Source of the DNA: Stomatobaculum sp.
GTDB taxonomy: Bacteria; Bacillota_A; Clostridia; Lachnospirales; Lachnospiraceae
Assembly (NCBI GenBank): GCA_017449925.1
Contig: JAFSYO010000120.1
Span: 1 to 17,691, forward strand
Direction of reading: 5' to 3'
DNA: 17,691 nt
Shown: positions 1-6,457 of the stretch, piece after piece
Numbering within the stretch: the stretch's first letter is position 1
Layout of the letters: each line of letters starts with the position of its first letter
Translations under genes and position numbers: made by a program
The notes under the pieces: generated by a model
Told to the model about the DNA's origin: nothing
Seen by the model: only the letters and a program-made list of their open reading frames with translations
Databases searched by the model: none

Positions 1-132
1 CCCTCTTTTTGCCATTTCGCCCTTTATTGCTCCCTTGGTTCTCTTTCATTCCGTTCTGCCCGGATTTAACGTTTTATGAGTGTTTCTTTTTGTTTATGTA
101 TGAATCCGGGAGTGTTTTCATGAATTAATATA
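1..132. repeat. Left arm of a 132-bp inverted repeat
   Basis: Bases 1-132 are the reverse complement of 290-421 with one mismatch (base 80 against 342). The outer 15 bases are the complement of the first codons of the sortase gene that starts at 407, so the arm contains a mirrored copy of that gene's ribosome binding region and start codon. The arm touches the window edge, so its true outer limit is unknown. Confidence 0.95.
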
Positions 133-235
133 ATTTAGGAAAAAAGATGAAAAGTTCTTATTTAACGCAGATTGTCAAACACACGGGAGATGCTTAAGCA
201 GGCTTTGATTATTATCAGGCATTTATGGCATCAGA

Positions 236-259
236 AAAACCCCGGATTTCCGGGGTTTT
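236..259. terminator. Bidirectional rho-independent terminator in the inverted-repeat spacer
   Basis: A perfect 10-bp stem (AAAACCCCGG with CCGGGGTTTT) around the loop ATTT, flanked by A and T runs, can act on both strands. It is the only clear signal in the 157-bp spacer (133-289). It would stop transcription arriving from upstream before the sortase operon, or from the opposite direction. TATAAT-like boxes lie at both spacer edges (129-134 and 285-290), but neither has a convincing -35 box. Confidence 0.75.
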
Positions 260-289
260 AGCGTGAAAAGAGCAGAGATTCTCATATAA

Positions 290-421
290 TATATTAATTC
301 ATGAAAACACTCCCGGATTCATACATAAACAAAAAGAAACAATCATAAAACGTTAAATCCGGGCAGAACGGAATGAAAGAGAACCAAGGGAGCAATAAAG
401 GGCGAAATGGCAAAAAGAGGG
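290..421. repeat. Right arm of the 132-bp inverted repeat
   Basis: Mirror of 1-132. It carries the 5' leader, ribosome binding region, start codon and first five codons of the class C sortase gene. Because the arm includes the start of an open reading frame, an inversion between the arms would leave the sortase coding sequence intact and flip only the spacer. Confidence 0.95.
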
Positions 422-1213
422 AACTTTTTTCTTTTACTGGCGCTTCTGCTGGGTATTTTTTTCCTTGCATATCCTTCCGCTGCGGATTACTGGAACAGTT
501 TTCATCAGTACCGTGCCATCAGGGAATACTCGGATCAGGTGTCCAGGATGACTACAGATGAATACCGTTCCTATATCGAAGCGGCACATGTATACAACCG
601 TAAGCTTTCGAGAAAAGGTATCGTCTGGGAAAGCGGGGAAGAGGATCTGACAGAGTACGAGAGTATTCTCAATTTCACCGATTCCGGAAGTATGGGATAT
701 ATCGACATCCCGAAGATACAGATCAAACTGCCGATCTACCATGGAATATCGGATGAGGTGCTGCAGAAATCCATCGGGCATCTTCCGGAGACCAGTCTTC
801 CCGTGGGAGGAAAAGGCAGCCACTGTGTTCTGTCCGGGCACCGGGGGCTTCCCAGCGCGAAGCTTTTTTCTGACCTGGACAAAATTGTGGAAGGTGATGT
901 TTTCACTCTCTCCATCCTGAATGAGACCTACAGCTATGAGGTAGACAGGATCCGGGTAGTGGAGCCGGCAGATCTTTCGGAACTTAAGATTTATCCCGAG
1001 GAGGACCTCTGTACTTTGGTGACGTGCACACCCTATGGTGTGAATTCTCACCGCCTTCTCGTCCGGGGACACCGGGTGGCGAACGCCCAGGGAGATGCCC
1101 TGGTGGTGGCGGATGCACTGCAGCTGGAGGCGGCATTTGTGGCGCCGTTTATCATGGCGCCGATGATCCTGTTTCTGTTGATCCTTTTGTTTGTACAGCC
1201 TGGGAAAAAATAA
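407..1213 (+). CDS. Class C (pilin-polymerising) sortase
   Basis: Membrane transpeptidase expected to link pilin subunits by cleaving their sorting signals. The 268-residue protein has an N-terminal membrane segment (about residues 6-24), a sortase fold, and a C-terminal hydrophobic segment (about 243-263) followed by a short basic tail, the usual class C layout. The catalytic residues are visible: His145 in LSGHRG, Cys207 in TLVTCTPYG and Arg216 in SHRLLVRG. The Asp-Pro-aromatic lid typical of many class C enzymes is not seen; the equivalent place reads TEYESILN. The ATG at 407 follows a weak AAAGGG signal and lies inside the right inverted-repeat arm. First gene of a five-gene operon. No pilin substrate gene is in the window, so specificity is unknown. 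Confidence 0.93.
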   Translation: MAKRGNFFLLLALLLGIFFLAYPSAADYWNSFHQYRAIREYSDQVSRMTTDEYRSYIEAAHVYNRKLSRKGIVWESGEEDLTEYESILNFTDSGSMGYIDIPKIQIKLPIYHGISDEVLQKSIGHLPETSLPVGGKGSHCVLSGHRGLPSAKLFSDLDKIVEGDVFTLSILNETYSYEVDRIRVVEPADLSELKIYPEEDLCTLVTCTPYGVNSHRLLVRGHRVANAQGDALVVADALQLEAAFVAPFIMAPMILFLLILLFVQPGKK

Positions 1214-1253
1214 AAGATATTAAATCTGGAAGTAGTGCAAAGGAAGAACTGGT

Positions 1254-1673
1254 ATGACGGATAAAGAACTTAAGAAACTGAATCGCTCCGAGCTTCTGGA
1301 GCTGATGCTGGAGCAGAGCAAGGAGATCGACCGTCTGCAGGCGGAACTGGAAGAGACGAGAGAGGCGCTGCAGGAACGAAATGTCAAGATCGAGAGCTGC
1401 GGCTCCATCGCGGAGGCAGCGGCGGAGGTAAACTCTCTTTTCCACGCAGCACAGAGAGCGGCAGATATGTATCTGTTAAATGTGCAGAGGATCTGCGCGG
1501 AGAAGGCGGAGAAAGCCGGGAAGACAGAAGAGTGGGAGAGCATGCTTCGAAAGATAGATTTGCTTCCGGGTGGAACTTCCGAATCGGACGCACAGAAGGC
1601 AAAGGCGGCAGAAACTTCAGAAGCAGCGGAAACTTCAGAAGCAGCAGAAACGGAGGAGAGAACTGTTGAGTAA
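1254..1673 (+). CDS. Coiled-coil protein of the sortase operon
   Basis: A 139-residue protein with no recognised enzymatic domain. Residues 1-50 form a leucine-rich, charged heptad pattern that should make a coiled coil. Residues 50-105 look helical, and the tail (about 115-135) repeats the unit EAAETS, encoded by 18-bp repeats around 1608-1650. No signal peptide or membrane segment is seen, so it is probably cytoplasmic. It sits 40 bp after the first sortase, and its last codons overlap the TTG start of the signal peptidase gene, so both are probably co-translated. It may be a scaffold or assembly partner of the pilus-export genes, but that is a guess from position only. Confidence 0.8.
   Translation: MTDKELKKLNRSELLELMLEQSKEIDRLQAELEETREALQERNVKIESCGSIAEAAAEVNSLFHAAQRAADMYLLNVQRICAEKAEKAGKTEEWESMLRKIDLLPGGTSESDAQKAKAAETSEAAETSEAAETEERTVE
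1652..1668 (+). promoter_or_regulatory. Strong ribosome binding site deciding a TTG start
   Basis: GGAGGAG at 1652-1658 lies 7 bases before TTG at 1666, which overlaps the stop of the preceding gene (TAA, 1671-1673). This supports a TTG start with translational coupling over the in-frame ATG at 1570, which would create a long basic extension made of the shifted-frame repeat region. Confidence 0.8.
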
Positions 1674-2262
1674 AAAAACGGAAGAGCTTCTTCAGGAGGG
1701 GCTTCCTACGACGGGGCAGCTTGCCCGGGAACTGAAAAGAGTACGTTATAACAGCGGCTTTAACGGGATGCTTCGCAGTACTGTCGGGATCCTGGTCACC
1801 GTAGCCGCCATCGCGGTGCTGATCGCCGTACTGCTGCTCCCGGTACTGCAGATTTACGGAACATCTATGTCTCCTACGATGAACGAGGGAGATATTGTTG
1901 TGTCTGTAAAGGGTACGAAATTCGAGACCGGCGAGGTGGTAGCTTTTTACTACAACAATAAGATTCTGGTGAAGCGTGTTATTGCCAACGCCGGCGAATG
2001 GGTGAATATCGACGCTGACGGAAATGTCTATGTAAACAACAAGAAGCTGGATGAGCCGTATATTGTGGAAAAGGCTTACGGTGAGACGAACATCGAACTG
2101 CCTTACCAGGTGCCGGATTCCAGAATTTTTGTGATAGGGGACAACCGTGACGCGTCCATCGATTCCCGCAACACTTCTGTAGGATGTATTTCAGATGAGC
2201 AGATCGTCGGAAAGATCGTATTCCGGATCTGGCCTCTGAACCAGGCAGGACCGGTGAAGTAA
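1666..2262 (+). CDS. lepB: Signal peptidase I (S26 family)
   Basis: Membrane serine protease that removes signal peptides from exported proteins; here it probably serves pilins handled by the neighbouring sortases. With the TTG start the protein has 198 residues: a short cytoplasmic N-terminus, one membrane segment (about 38-60), then the catalytic domain. The nucleophile is Ser67 in GTSMSPTM and the general base is Lys103 in ILVKRVIA. The GDNRDASIDSR box (158-168) is the conserved late motif. An S-x-x-K pair as in bacterial type I enzymes, not the Ser-His form of SipW/archaeal types, is present. An ATG at 1570 in frame would add 32 Lys/Arg/Gln-rich residues that are an out-of-frame reading of the upstream repeats, so it was rejected. 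The stop is 2 bp from the next sortase start. Confidence 0.92.
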   Translation: MSKKTEELLQEGLPTTGQLARELKRVRYNSGFNGMLRSTVGILVTVAAIAVLIAVLLLPVLQIYGTSMSPTMNEGDIVVSVKGTKFETGEVVAFYYNNKILVKRVIANAGEWVNIDADGNVYVNNKKLDEPYIVEKAYGETNIELPYQVPDSRIFVIGDNRDASIDSRNTSVGCISDEQIVGKIVFRIWPLNQAGPVK

Positions 2263-2264
2263 GC

Positions 2265-3170
2265 ATGGAAGAAAACCGAAAGATATCTGCGGAGGAAGTG
2301 CCGGAGGAAGAGGTGAAGCAGAAGAAACCACGACGGCGCAGAATCCGCCCGCTGGATGTGTGCATTGTTCTCGTATTTCTTTTGGGACTTTGCATCATGC
2401 TGTATCCCGCAGCCAGCGACTTCATCAACCGCATCCAGGTGGAGAGGGCTTTGGGCAATTACCAAAGGATGATACAGCAGGCGACGCCGGAGGATTACGA
2501 CGCTTTGTTCAAAGCGGCGCAGGACTATAACAGCCGGCTGCGGAAAAATCCTACTCCCTATGCCGCAAGCACCAGGACAGCAGGCTATGAAGAAACTCTG
2601 AGACTTGGAAACTCGGGCATCATGGGCTATGTGATGATCGAGAAGATCCGGGTGCGTCTGCCATTTTACCACGGGACAGAGGAAGACGTGCTGCAGAGGG
2701 CTATTGGCCACCTGGAGGGGAGCAGTCTTCCCATCGGGGAAAAAGGAGACCATGCGGTGCTTTCGGCCCACCGGGGCCTTCCCAGCGCGAAACTGTTCAC
2801 GGATCTGCCGGAACTTGTGATCGGAGACACCTTTGAGGTGACGGTACTGAACCGGGAGATGGTCTACGAGGTGGACCAGATCCTGACAGTGCTGCCGGAT
2901 TCAGAAGAGGCCTTCGAGGCGCTGAAGCCGGTGCCGGGGGAGGATCTGGTTACACTTATGACCTGCACGCCTTACGGTGTCAACACCCACCGGCTTTTAG
3001 TCCGGGGACACAAGACGGCAGACAGGGTGCACAGTGAAGAGGGCGGTTCCGGCATCGGAAGCGGTGAAAACGGCAGCAGCTTTGACCGGTACATCCCCTA
3101 TGTCGCGGGTGCAGCGGTGGTGATCTTCCTGGCATTGTGGTTTATGCCTGCGAAAAAAAGAAAGAAATGA
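2265..3170 (+). CDS. Second class C sortase
   Basis: 301-residue paralogue of the first sortase, sharing the motif blocks LPSAKLF, TCTPYGVN and HRLLVRGH. It has a basic cytoplasmic head (residues 1-30, with KKPRRRRIR), a membrane segment (about 31-50), the sortase domain, a Gly/Ser-rich linker (about 259-272), a C-terminal membrane segment (about 276-294) and a KKRKK tail. Catalytic residues are His169 (LSAHRG), Cys234 (LMTCTPYG) and Arg243. As in the first sortase, the lid Asp-Pro is absent (RTAGYEETLRLGN). Two class C sortases in tandem usually indicate a pilus with more than one subunit or a division between polymerising and anchoring steps; which one does which cannot be told here. The start lies 2 bp after the signal peptidase stop. 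Confidence 0.93.
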   Translation: MEENRKISAEEVPEEEVKQKKPRRRRIRPLDVCIVLVFLLGLCIMLYPAASDFINRIQVERALGNYQRMIQQATPEDYDALFKAAQDYNSRLRKNPTPYAASTRTAGYEETLRLGNSGIMGYVMIEKIRVRLPFYHGTEEDVLQRAIGHLEGSSLPIGEKGDHAVLSAHRGLPSAKLFTDLPELVIGDTFEVTVLNREMVYEVDQILTVLPDSEEAFEALKPVPGEDLVTLMTCTPYGVNTHRLLVRGHKTADRVHSEEGGSGIGSGENGSSFDRYIPYVAGAAVVIFLALWFMPAKKRKK

Positions 3171-3237
3171 GTGTTGGCATTAAAAAACGAAAAACATCAA
3201 AAATATAAAAATATAAAGGATATAAGGAGGAACAGGC

Positions 3238-3405
3238 ATGAGGACCCCGGTGAATGGCATCGCGAAAGAGAGGATCAGCATCACGGTGGACGCAGAAGTG
3301 CTGGAGAAGGTACGTATCATGGCGGAACGGGATGACCGTTCTCTTTCCCAGTTCATAAACCGAGTGTTGAAGAAAGCTGTGCGTACAGAAGACAGCGAAG
3401 ATTAA
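3238..3405 (+). CDS. Small ribbon-helix-helix (CopG/Arc-like) protein
   Basis: A 55-residue gene with a near-ideal ribosome binding site (AAGGAGG ending 7 bases before ATG 3238). The sequence has the ribbon-helix-helix pattern: a beta strand with alternating residues (ERISITVD, 11-18), a first helix (about 19-31, EVLEKVRIMAER) and a second helix starting at RSLSQFINRVLKKAV (34-48), as in Arc/MetJ/CopG DNA-binding dimers. It lies 67 bp after the second sortase with no terminator between them, and a terminator follows it, so it is the last gene of the sortase operon. It could be an autoregulator of the operon; no partner toxin is adjacent. Confidence 0.8.
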   Translation: MRTPVNGIAKERISITVDAEVLEKVRIMAERDDRSLSQFINRVLKKAVRTEDSED

Positions 3406-3436
3406 ATAAACCAGAATAACAAGAACGAATATGGCA

Positions 3437-3466
3437 AAAGGCTCCGGATGATTCCGGGGCCTTTTT
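3437..3466 (+). terminator. Terminator of the sortase operon
   Basis: A 12-bp stem (AAAGGCTCCGGA with TCCGGGGCCTTT, one G-T wobble) around a 4-base loop, followed by TTTTT. It closes the operon after the ribbon-helix-helix gene. Confidence 0.88.
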
Positions 3467-3482
3467 ATCAACTACGGATTAA

Positions 3483-3511
3483 ATGACAAAGTATGATAAT
3501 TGAATTATAAT
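3483..3511 (+). promoter_or_regulatory. Promoter of the regulator-recombinase pair
   Basis: ATGACA (3483-3488), 17-bp spacer, TATAAT (3506-3511). A second TATAAT at 3526-3531 lacks a good -35 box. The promoter lies directly after the operon terminator and about 110 bp before the regulator start, so the regulator and recombinase genes have their own transcript. Confidence 0.7.
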
Positions 3512-3624
3512 AATCACAGATAGAATATAATAAGCATATATAACGACAAATCGATGCCTTCTGCTGTTTGTGTGACGCTGCTCATACTATGTGCGGAAAA
3601 TTCCCCGAAGAGGAGGTGATCTGC

Positions 3625-3894
3625 GTGATGTCCGGAAAAAGATATTATGAAGGATTAGATGTTGAGGCGAGCTGCAGAAGAGTAGCGGAACTGATCAATG
3701 AGAGCGGTCTTTCCGACCGGGAGCTCAGCAGCATCCTGGGATTATCTGTCCAGTCCGTGAACAAATGGAGAAATGGCCGTAACCTGCCTGATGTGGAGAA
3801 CATGTTCCTGCTGTGCAGGATCACGGGAAAACAGTTGGATTCGCTTTTGGTACCGCTTCCGGGGAATGGCCGTTCTCCAGCCGCCGCGCACTGA
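3625..3894 (+). CDS. Cro/C1-type HTH regulator
   Basis: Small DNA-binding protein of about 89 residues. The XRE-type helix-turn-helix reads as LINESGLSDRELSSILGL followed by SVQSVNKWRNGRNLP, with the typical recognition helix and the trailing NMFLLCRITGKQLDSLL helix. The start is taken as GTG 3625, 8 bases after AGGAGG (3611-3616); ATG 3628 is the neighbouring choice and differs by one residue. In-frame ATGs upstream (3568, 3589) lack a ribosome binding site. The recombinase start lies 4 bp after the stop with no ribosome binding site of its own, which suggests translational coupling. A regulator paired with a recombinase is typical of small integrative or inversion modules. It may control the recombinase. 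Confidence 0.85.
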   Translation: MMSGKRYYEGLDVEASCRRVAELINESGLSDRELSSILGLSVQSVNKWRNGRNLPDVENMFLLCRITGKQLDSLLVPLPGNGRSPAAAH

Positions 3895-3898
3895 AAAC

Positions 3899-4882
3899 AT
3901 GAGAACCAAAAAGAGACCCTGTACGCTGCGGCGCATTTCAGAAGAGTGGCTTCTGAGCAGACGCTTTGAGGTGAAGGAATCAACGATCGCGAATTACAGG
4001 TACTTTCTGAAACACTATCTGATTCCGGAACTTGGGAGATACAGGACGGATCAGCTGGATTCAGAACGGATCCGGCGTTATTCCGAGGAGCTGGAAGGGA
4101 AACATCTGCATCCTTCCACCATCGGGAAGGCGCTGGTGATCCTTGGGATGATACAGAAATATGCAGGGAAGCAGGGATATGCGGTGGCGGAAAGAGACGA
4201 GATCCGGATCCCCCAGAAGCGGAAGAAGAATGTCTCTATTCTCACGGAGGAAGAGCAGGAGCGGCTGATGGAGTATCTTCTCAGGGAAGACAGTCCGCTG
4301 AGGCCCGGCATCCGGGCGGGGATCCTTCTTTCTTTCTGCACGGGCATAAGGATCGGAGAGGTATGTGCGCTGAAATGGCGTGATCTGGATCTGGAAAGGG
4401 GCATTCTCTCGGTGGAAAAAACGCTGTCCCGCATTTACATGGAGAAGGAGCAGAATGGAAAAAAGACGCGGATCAGCATCAGTGACCCGAAAACAGAAAA
4501 TTCCCGGAGGGAGATTCCCCTTCCGGGATTTCTGATGGAGGAACTGAATAAAATCAGGTCGGAAAGATACAAAAGCCGCGAATATTATGTTCTGACAGGG
4601 ACACCGTGGCCCATGGAGCCGCGCACTTACTCCTATCATTTTGATAAGGTGCGGCGGGAACTGGGACTGGAAAAATGCAATTATCACATGCTCCGCCACA
4701 CCTTTGCCACGAAATGTGTCGAGACAGGGTTCGACCTGAAATCCCTGTCTGAGATCCTGGGCCATTCTAATGTCAGTACCACCATGAATCTCTATGCCCA
4801 CCCCACCATGCGGATGAAGCGGGATTACATGGAAAAACTCACTTCTTCTCTTTTTTCAGTCTCTCTTCGATCGCTTCATTGA
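3899..4882 (+). CDS. Tyrosine recombinase / integrase
   Basis: Site-specific DNA recombinase of 327 residues. An N-terminal SAM-like core-binding domain (TIANYRYFLKHYLIPELG) is followed by the catalytic domain with the full active-site set: Arg in TGIRIGEVCALKWRDL, His and Arg in HMLRHTFATK, His in LGHSNVSTT and the nucleophilic Tyr in MNLYAHP. It is therefore probably active. The start at ATG 3899 is chosen because the core-binding domain begins just after it and it follows the regulator stop by 4 bp; longer in-frame readings from 3773 or 3866 overlap the regulator and have no ribosome binding site. Its last 44 bp overlap the end of the polyphosphate kinase gene on the other strand. No partner transposition genes are adjacent. 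Its target could be the inverted repeat 3.5 kb upstream or an att site outside the window; neither is shown. Confidence 0.9.
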   Translation: MRTKKRPCTLRRISEEWLLSRRFEVKESTIANYRYFLKHYLIPELGRYRTDQLDSERIRRYSEELEGKHLHPSTIGKALVILGMIQKYAGKQGYAVAERDEIRIPQKRKKNVSILTEEEQERLMEYLLREDSPLRPGIRAGILLSFCTGIRIGEVCALKWRDLDLERGILSVEKTLSRIYMEKEQNGKKTRISISDPKTENSRREIPLPGFLMEELNKIRSERYKSREYYVLTGTPWPMEPRTYSYHFDKVRRELGLEKCNYHMLRHTFATKCVETGFDLKSLSEILGHSNVSTTMNLYAHPTMRMKRDYMEKLTSSLFSVSLRSLH

Positions 4883-6344
4883 TGATCTTCAGGGCTTTGA
4901 TCCTGGCGTACAGCTTGTCGTTGCCCTCGATAATATACCAGGGGGCAAAATCGGTGGAAGTATAGCGGATCATCTCATTCACCGCAGTCTCGTAAGCATC
5001 CCATTTTTCGCGGTTCCGCCAGTCCTCGTCCGTGATCTTCCACTGTTTGGCAGGATCGTTCTGGCGGGCGGTGAAGCGGGCCAGCTGCTCGTCGTTGGAA
5101 ATGTGGATCCAGAACTTGATGATGATGGCGCCCCAGTCATAGAGCTGCCGCTCAAAGTCGTTCATTTCCCCGTAGGCTCTCTGCCAGTCTGCCGTCGTGC
5201 AGAAGCCTTCGATGCGTTCCACCATGACGCGGCCGTACCAGGTGCGGTCAAAGATGACAATATGGCCGTCCTTCGGAAGGCGTTTCCAGAAACGCCAGAG
5301 GAAGTGGCGGTCTTTTTCGTCCGCCGTGGGTGATGCAATGGGCTCCACCACATATCCCCGGGGATCCAGTGCTGCGGAAACGCGTTTGATGTTGCCGCCC
5401 TTTCCGGCAGCGTCCCAGCCTTCATAGCAGATGATCATGGGTATCTTGTGGCGGTACAGGCGGTTGTGGTTCAGGGCCAGCTTCTCCTGTTCTTTCTTCA
5501 GCTCCGACTTGTAGGCTTTCTCAGAAAGGCTCTTATCCAGGTCCACATCCTTTAACAGAGGCATCTTCCGGAAGTGGTACTGTCCGGGCTGGATGATGGA
5601 AGAGGAGTAGCCGGAAAGCTCGTCCTTGTCGGCCTTCAGCTTCAGCGCAGTCTGCACGCTGTTCACCACAACGCGGAACATATCCAGGGTGGCGGCTTCG
5701 GCATCGGTGCCGGAGATGGCATACCACACGGCCTCCGGAGTGTTGGTATACTCCAGCATGGAATCCATGCACTCGGCGTACTGGTCATAATTCTTCAGCT
5801 GGGCGCGGTCCGCGGCGCTGACCCGCCACGCGGTGTCCTTATTTGCCGCCAGAGCGTCCAAGCGCTTTTTCATCTCCTTTTTGGAGATGTGGATGAAGAA
5901 TTTGATGATCAGGTAGCCGTTGTTGCAGAGACCCCGCTCGAAGCTGTTGATCTCGTTCATGTGGCGCAGGTTTTCCAGCTCGCTGACGTGCTTTTCCACC
6001 CGGAGGGTGGAGACTTCCTGGTACCAGCTGCTGTCCATGATGGACATCTGTCCCACCTTGGGGATGGTGTTCCAGTGGCGCCACATCAGGGGATAGCGGA
6101 GTTCCGTAGGCGTGGGGGGCTGGGTGTTCACGACGGTGAACCAGCGGGGATCGAAGTTCAGGATCAGCTTCTGGATCAGGCTTCCTTTACCCGCGGCGCT
6201 CCATCCCTCGAACAGGATGATGACAGGAAGCTTAGCGGCTTTAATAGGTGCGTCCAGCGCAGTGAGCTGCTCTTTCAGAGAGGCAGCTTCTTTTTTATAG
6301 TCGGATTTCGATACTTTTCGCTTCAGATCAACTTTTTCCAGCAT
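4839..6344 (-). CDS. pap: Two-domain polyphosphate kinase 2 (polyphosphate:AMP phosphotransferase type)
   Basis: Cytoplasmic enzyme that transfers phosphate from polyphosphate to a nucleotide, in two-domain (class II) members mainly AMP to ADP. The 501-residue protein carries two PPK2 domains. Domain 1 (about 35-235) has a Walker A, GWSAAGKGS (47-55), but its lid/Walker B region reads SIMDSSWYQEV, lacking the DR-x-WYGR of active domains. Domain 2 (about 300-495) has GWDAAGKGG (309-317) and VIFDRTWYGRV (363-373), so it is the probable catalytic half. Start ATG 6344 follows AAGGAG by 7 bases. The gene converges on the recombinase with a 44-bp tail overlap and no terminator between them. Substrate preference is inferred from family architecture. 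Confidence 0.9.
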   Translation of the reverse strand: MLEKVDLKRKVSKSDYKKEAASLKEQLTALDAPIKAAKLPVIILFEGWSAAGKGSLIQKLILNFDPRWFTVVNTQPPTPTELRYPLMWRHWNTIPKVGQMSIMDSSWYQEVSTLRVEKHVSELENLRHMNEINSFERGLCNNGYLIIKFFIHISKKEMKKRLDALAANKDTAWRVSAADRAQLKNYDQYAECMDSMLEYTNTPEAVWYAISGTDAEAATLDMFRVVVNSVQTALKLKADKDELSGYSSSIIQPGQYHFRKMPLLKDVDLDKSLSEKAYKSELKKEQEKLALNHNRLYRHKIPMIICYEGWDAAGKGGNIKRVSAALDPRGYVVEPIASPTADEKDRHFLWRFWKRLPKDGHIVIFDRTWYGRVMVERIEGFCTTADWQRAYGEMNDFERQLYDWGAIIIKFWIHISNDEQLARFTARQNDPAKQWKITDEDWRNREKWDAYETAVNEMIRYTSTDFAPWYIIEGNDKLYARIKALKIINEAIEERLKKEKK

Positions 6345-6368
6345 ACAGGAGCTCCTTTTTCAGAAAAG

Positions 6369-6398
6369 ATTATATGTTGCGGGAAACCTTTAATTTAA
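6369..6398 (-). promoter_or_regulatory. Candidate promoter for the polyphosphate kinase gene
   Basis: Read on the minus strand: TTAAAT (6398-6393), 18-bp spacer, TATAAT (6374-6369), about 25 bases before the ATG. The -10 box is perfect, the -35 box is weak. It overlaps the divergent promoter of the glycosidase-like gene, so the two probably compete for polymerase. Confidence 0.5.
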
Positions 6399-6405
6399 GT
6401 ATACT
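6377..6405 (+). promoter_or_regulatory. Promoter of the secreted glycosidase-like gene
   Basis: TTGCGG (6377-6382), 17-bp spacer, TATACT (6400-6405). Transcription would begin near 6412, which excludes the in-frame ATGs at 6374 and 6410 and supports the start at 6458. Confidence 0.6.
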
Positions 6406-6457
6406 TCTCATGAAAAACGACTTCAAGAATACGGCACCGATGAGGAGAAAAGTTTTC

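Noticed and set aside
190..261. Possible 23-codon ORF in the inverted-repeat spacer
   Set aside because: It reads through the terminator stem, has GGGAG directly against the ATG and shows no protein-like pattern.
434..1072. Long minus-strand open frame opposite the first sortase
   Set aside because: Antisense of a gene with clear catalytic motifs; no ribosome binding site or recognisable domain.
5574..6398. 274-codon plus-strand open frame
   Set aside because: Shadow of the polyphosphate kinase 2 gene, whose two Walker motifs identify the real frame.
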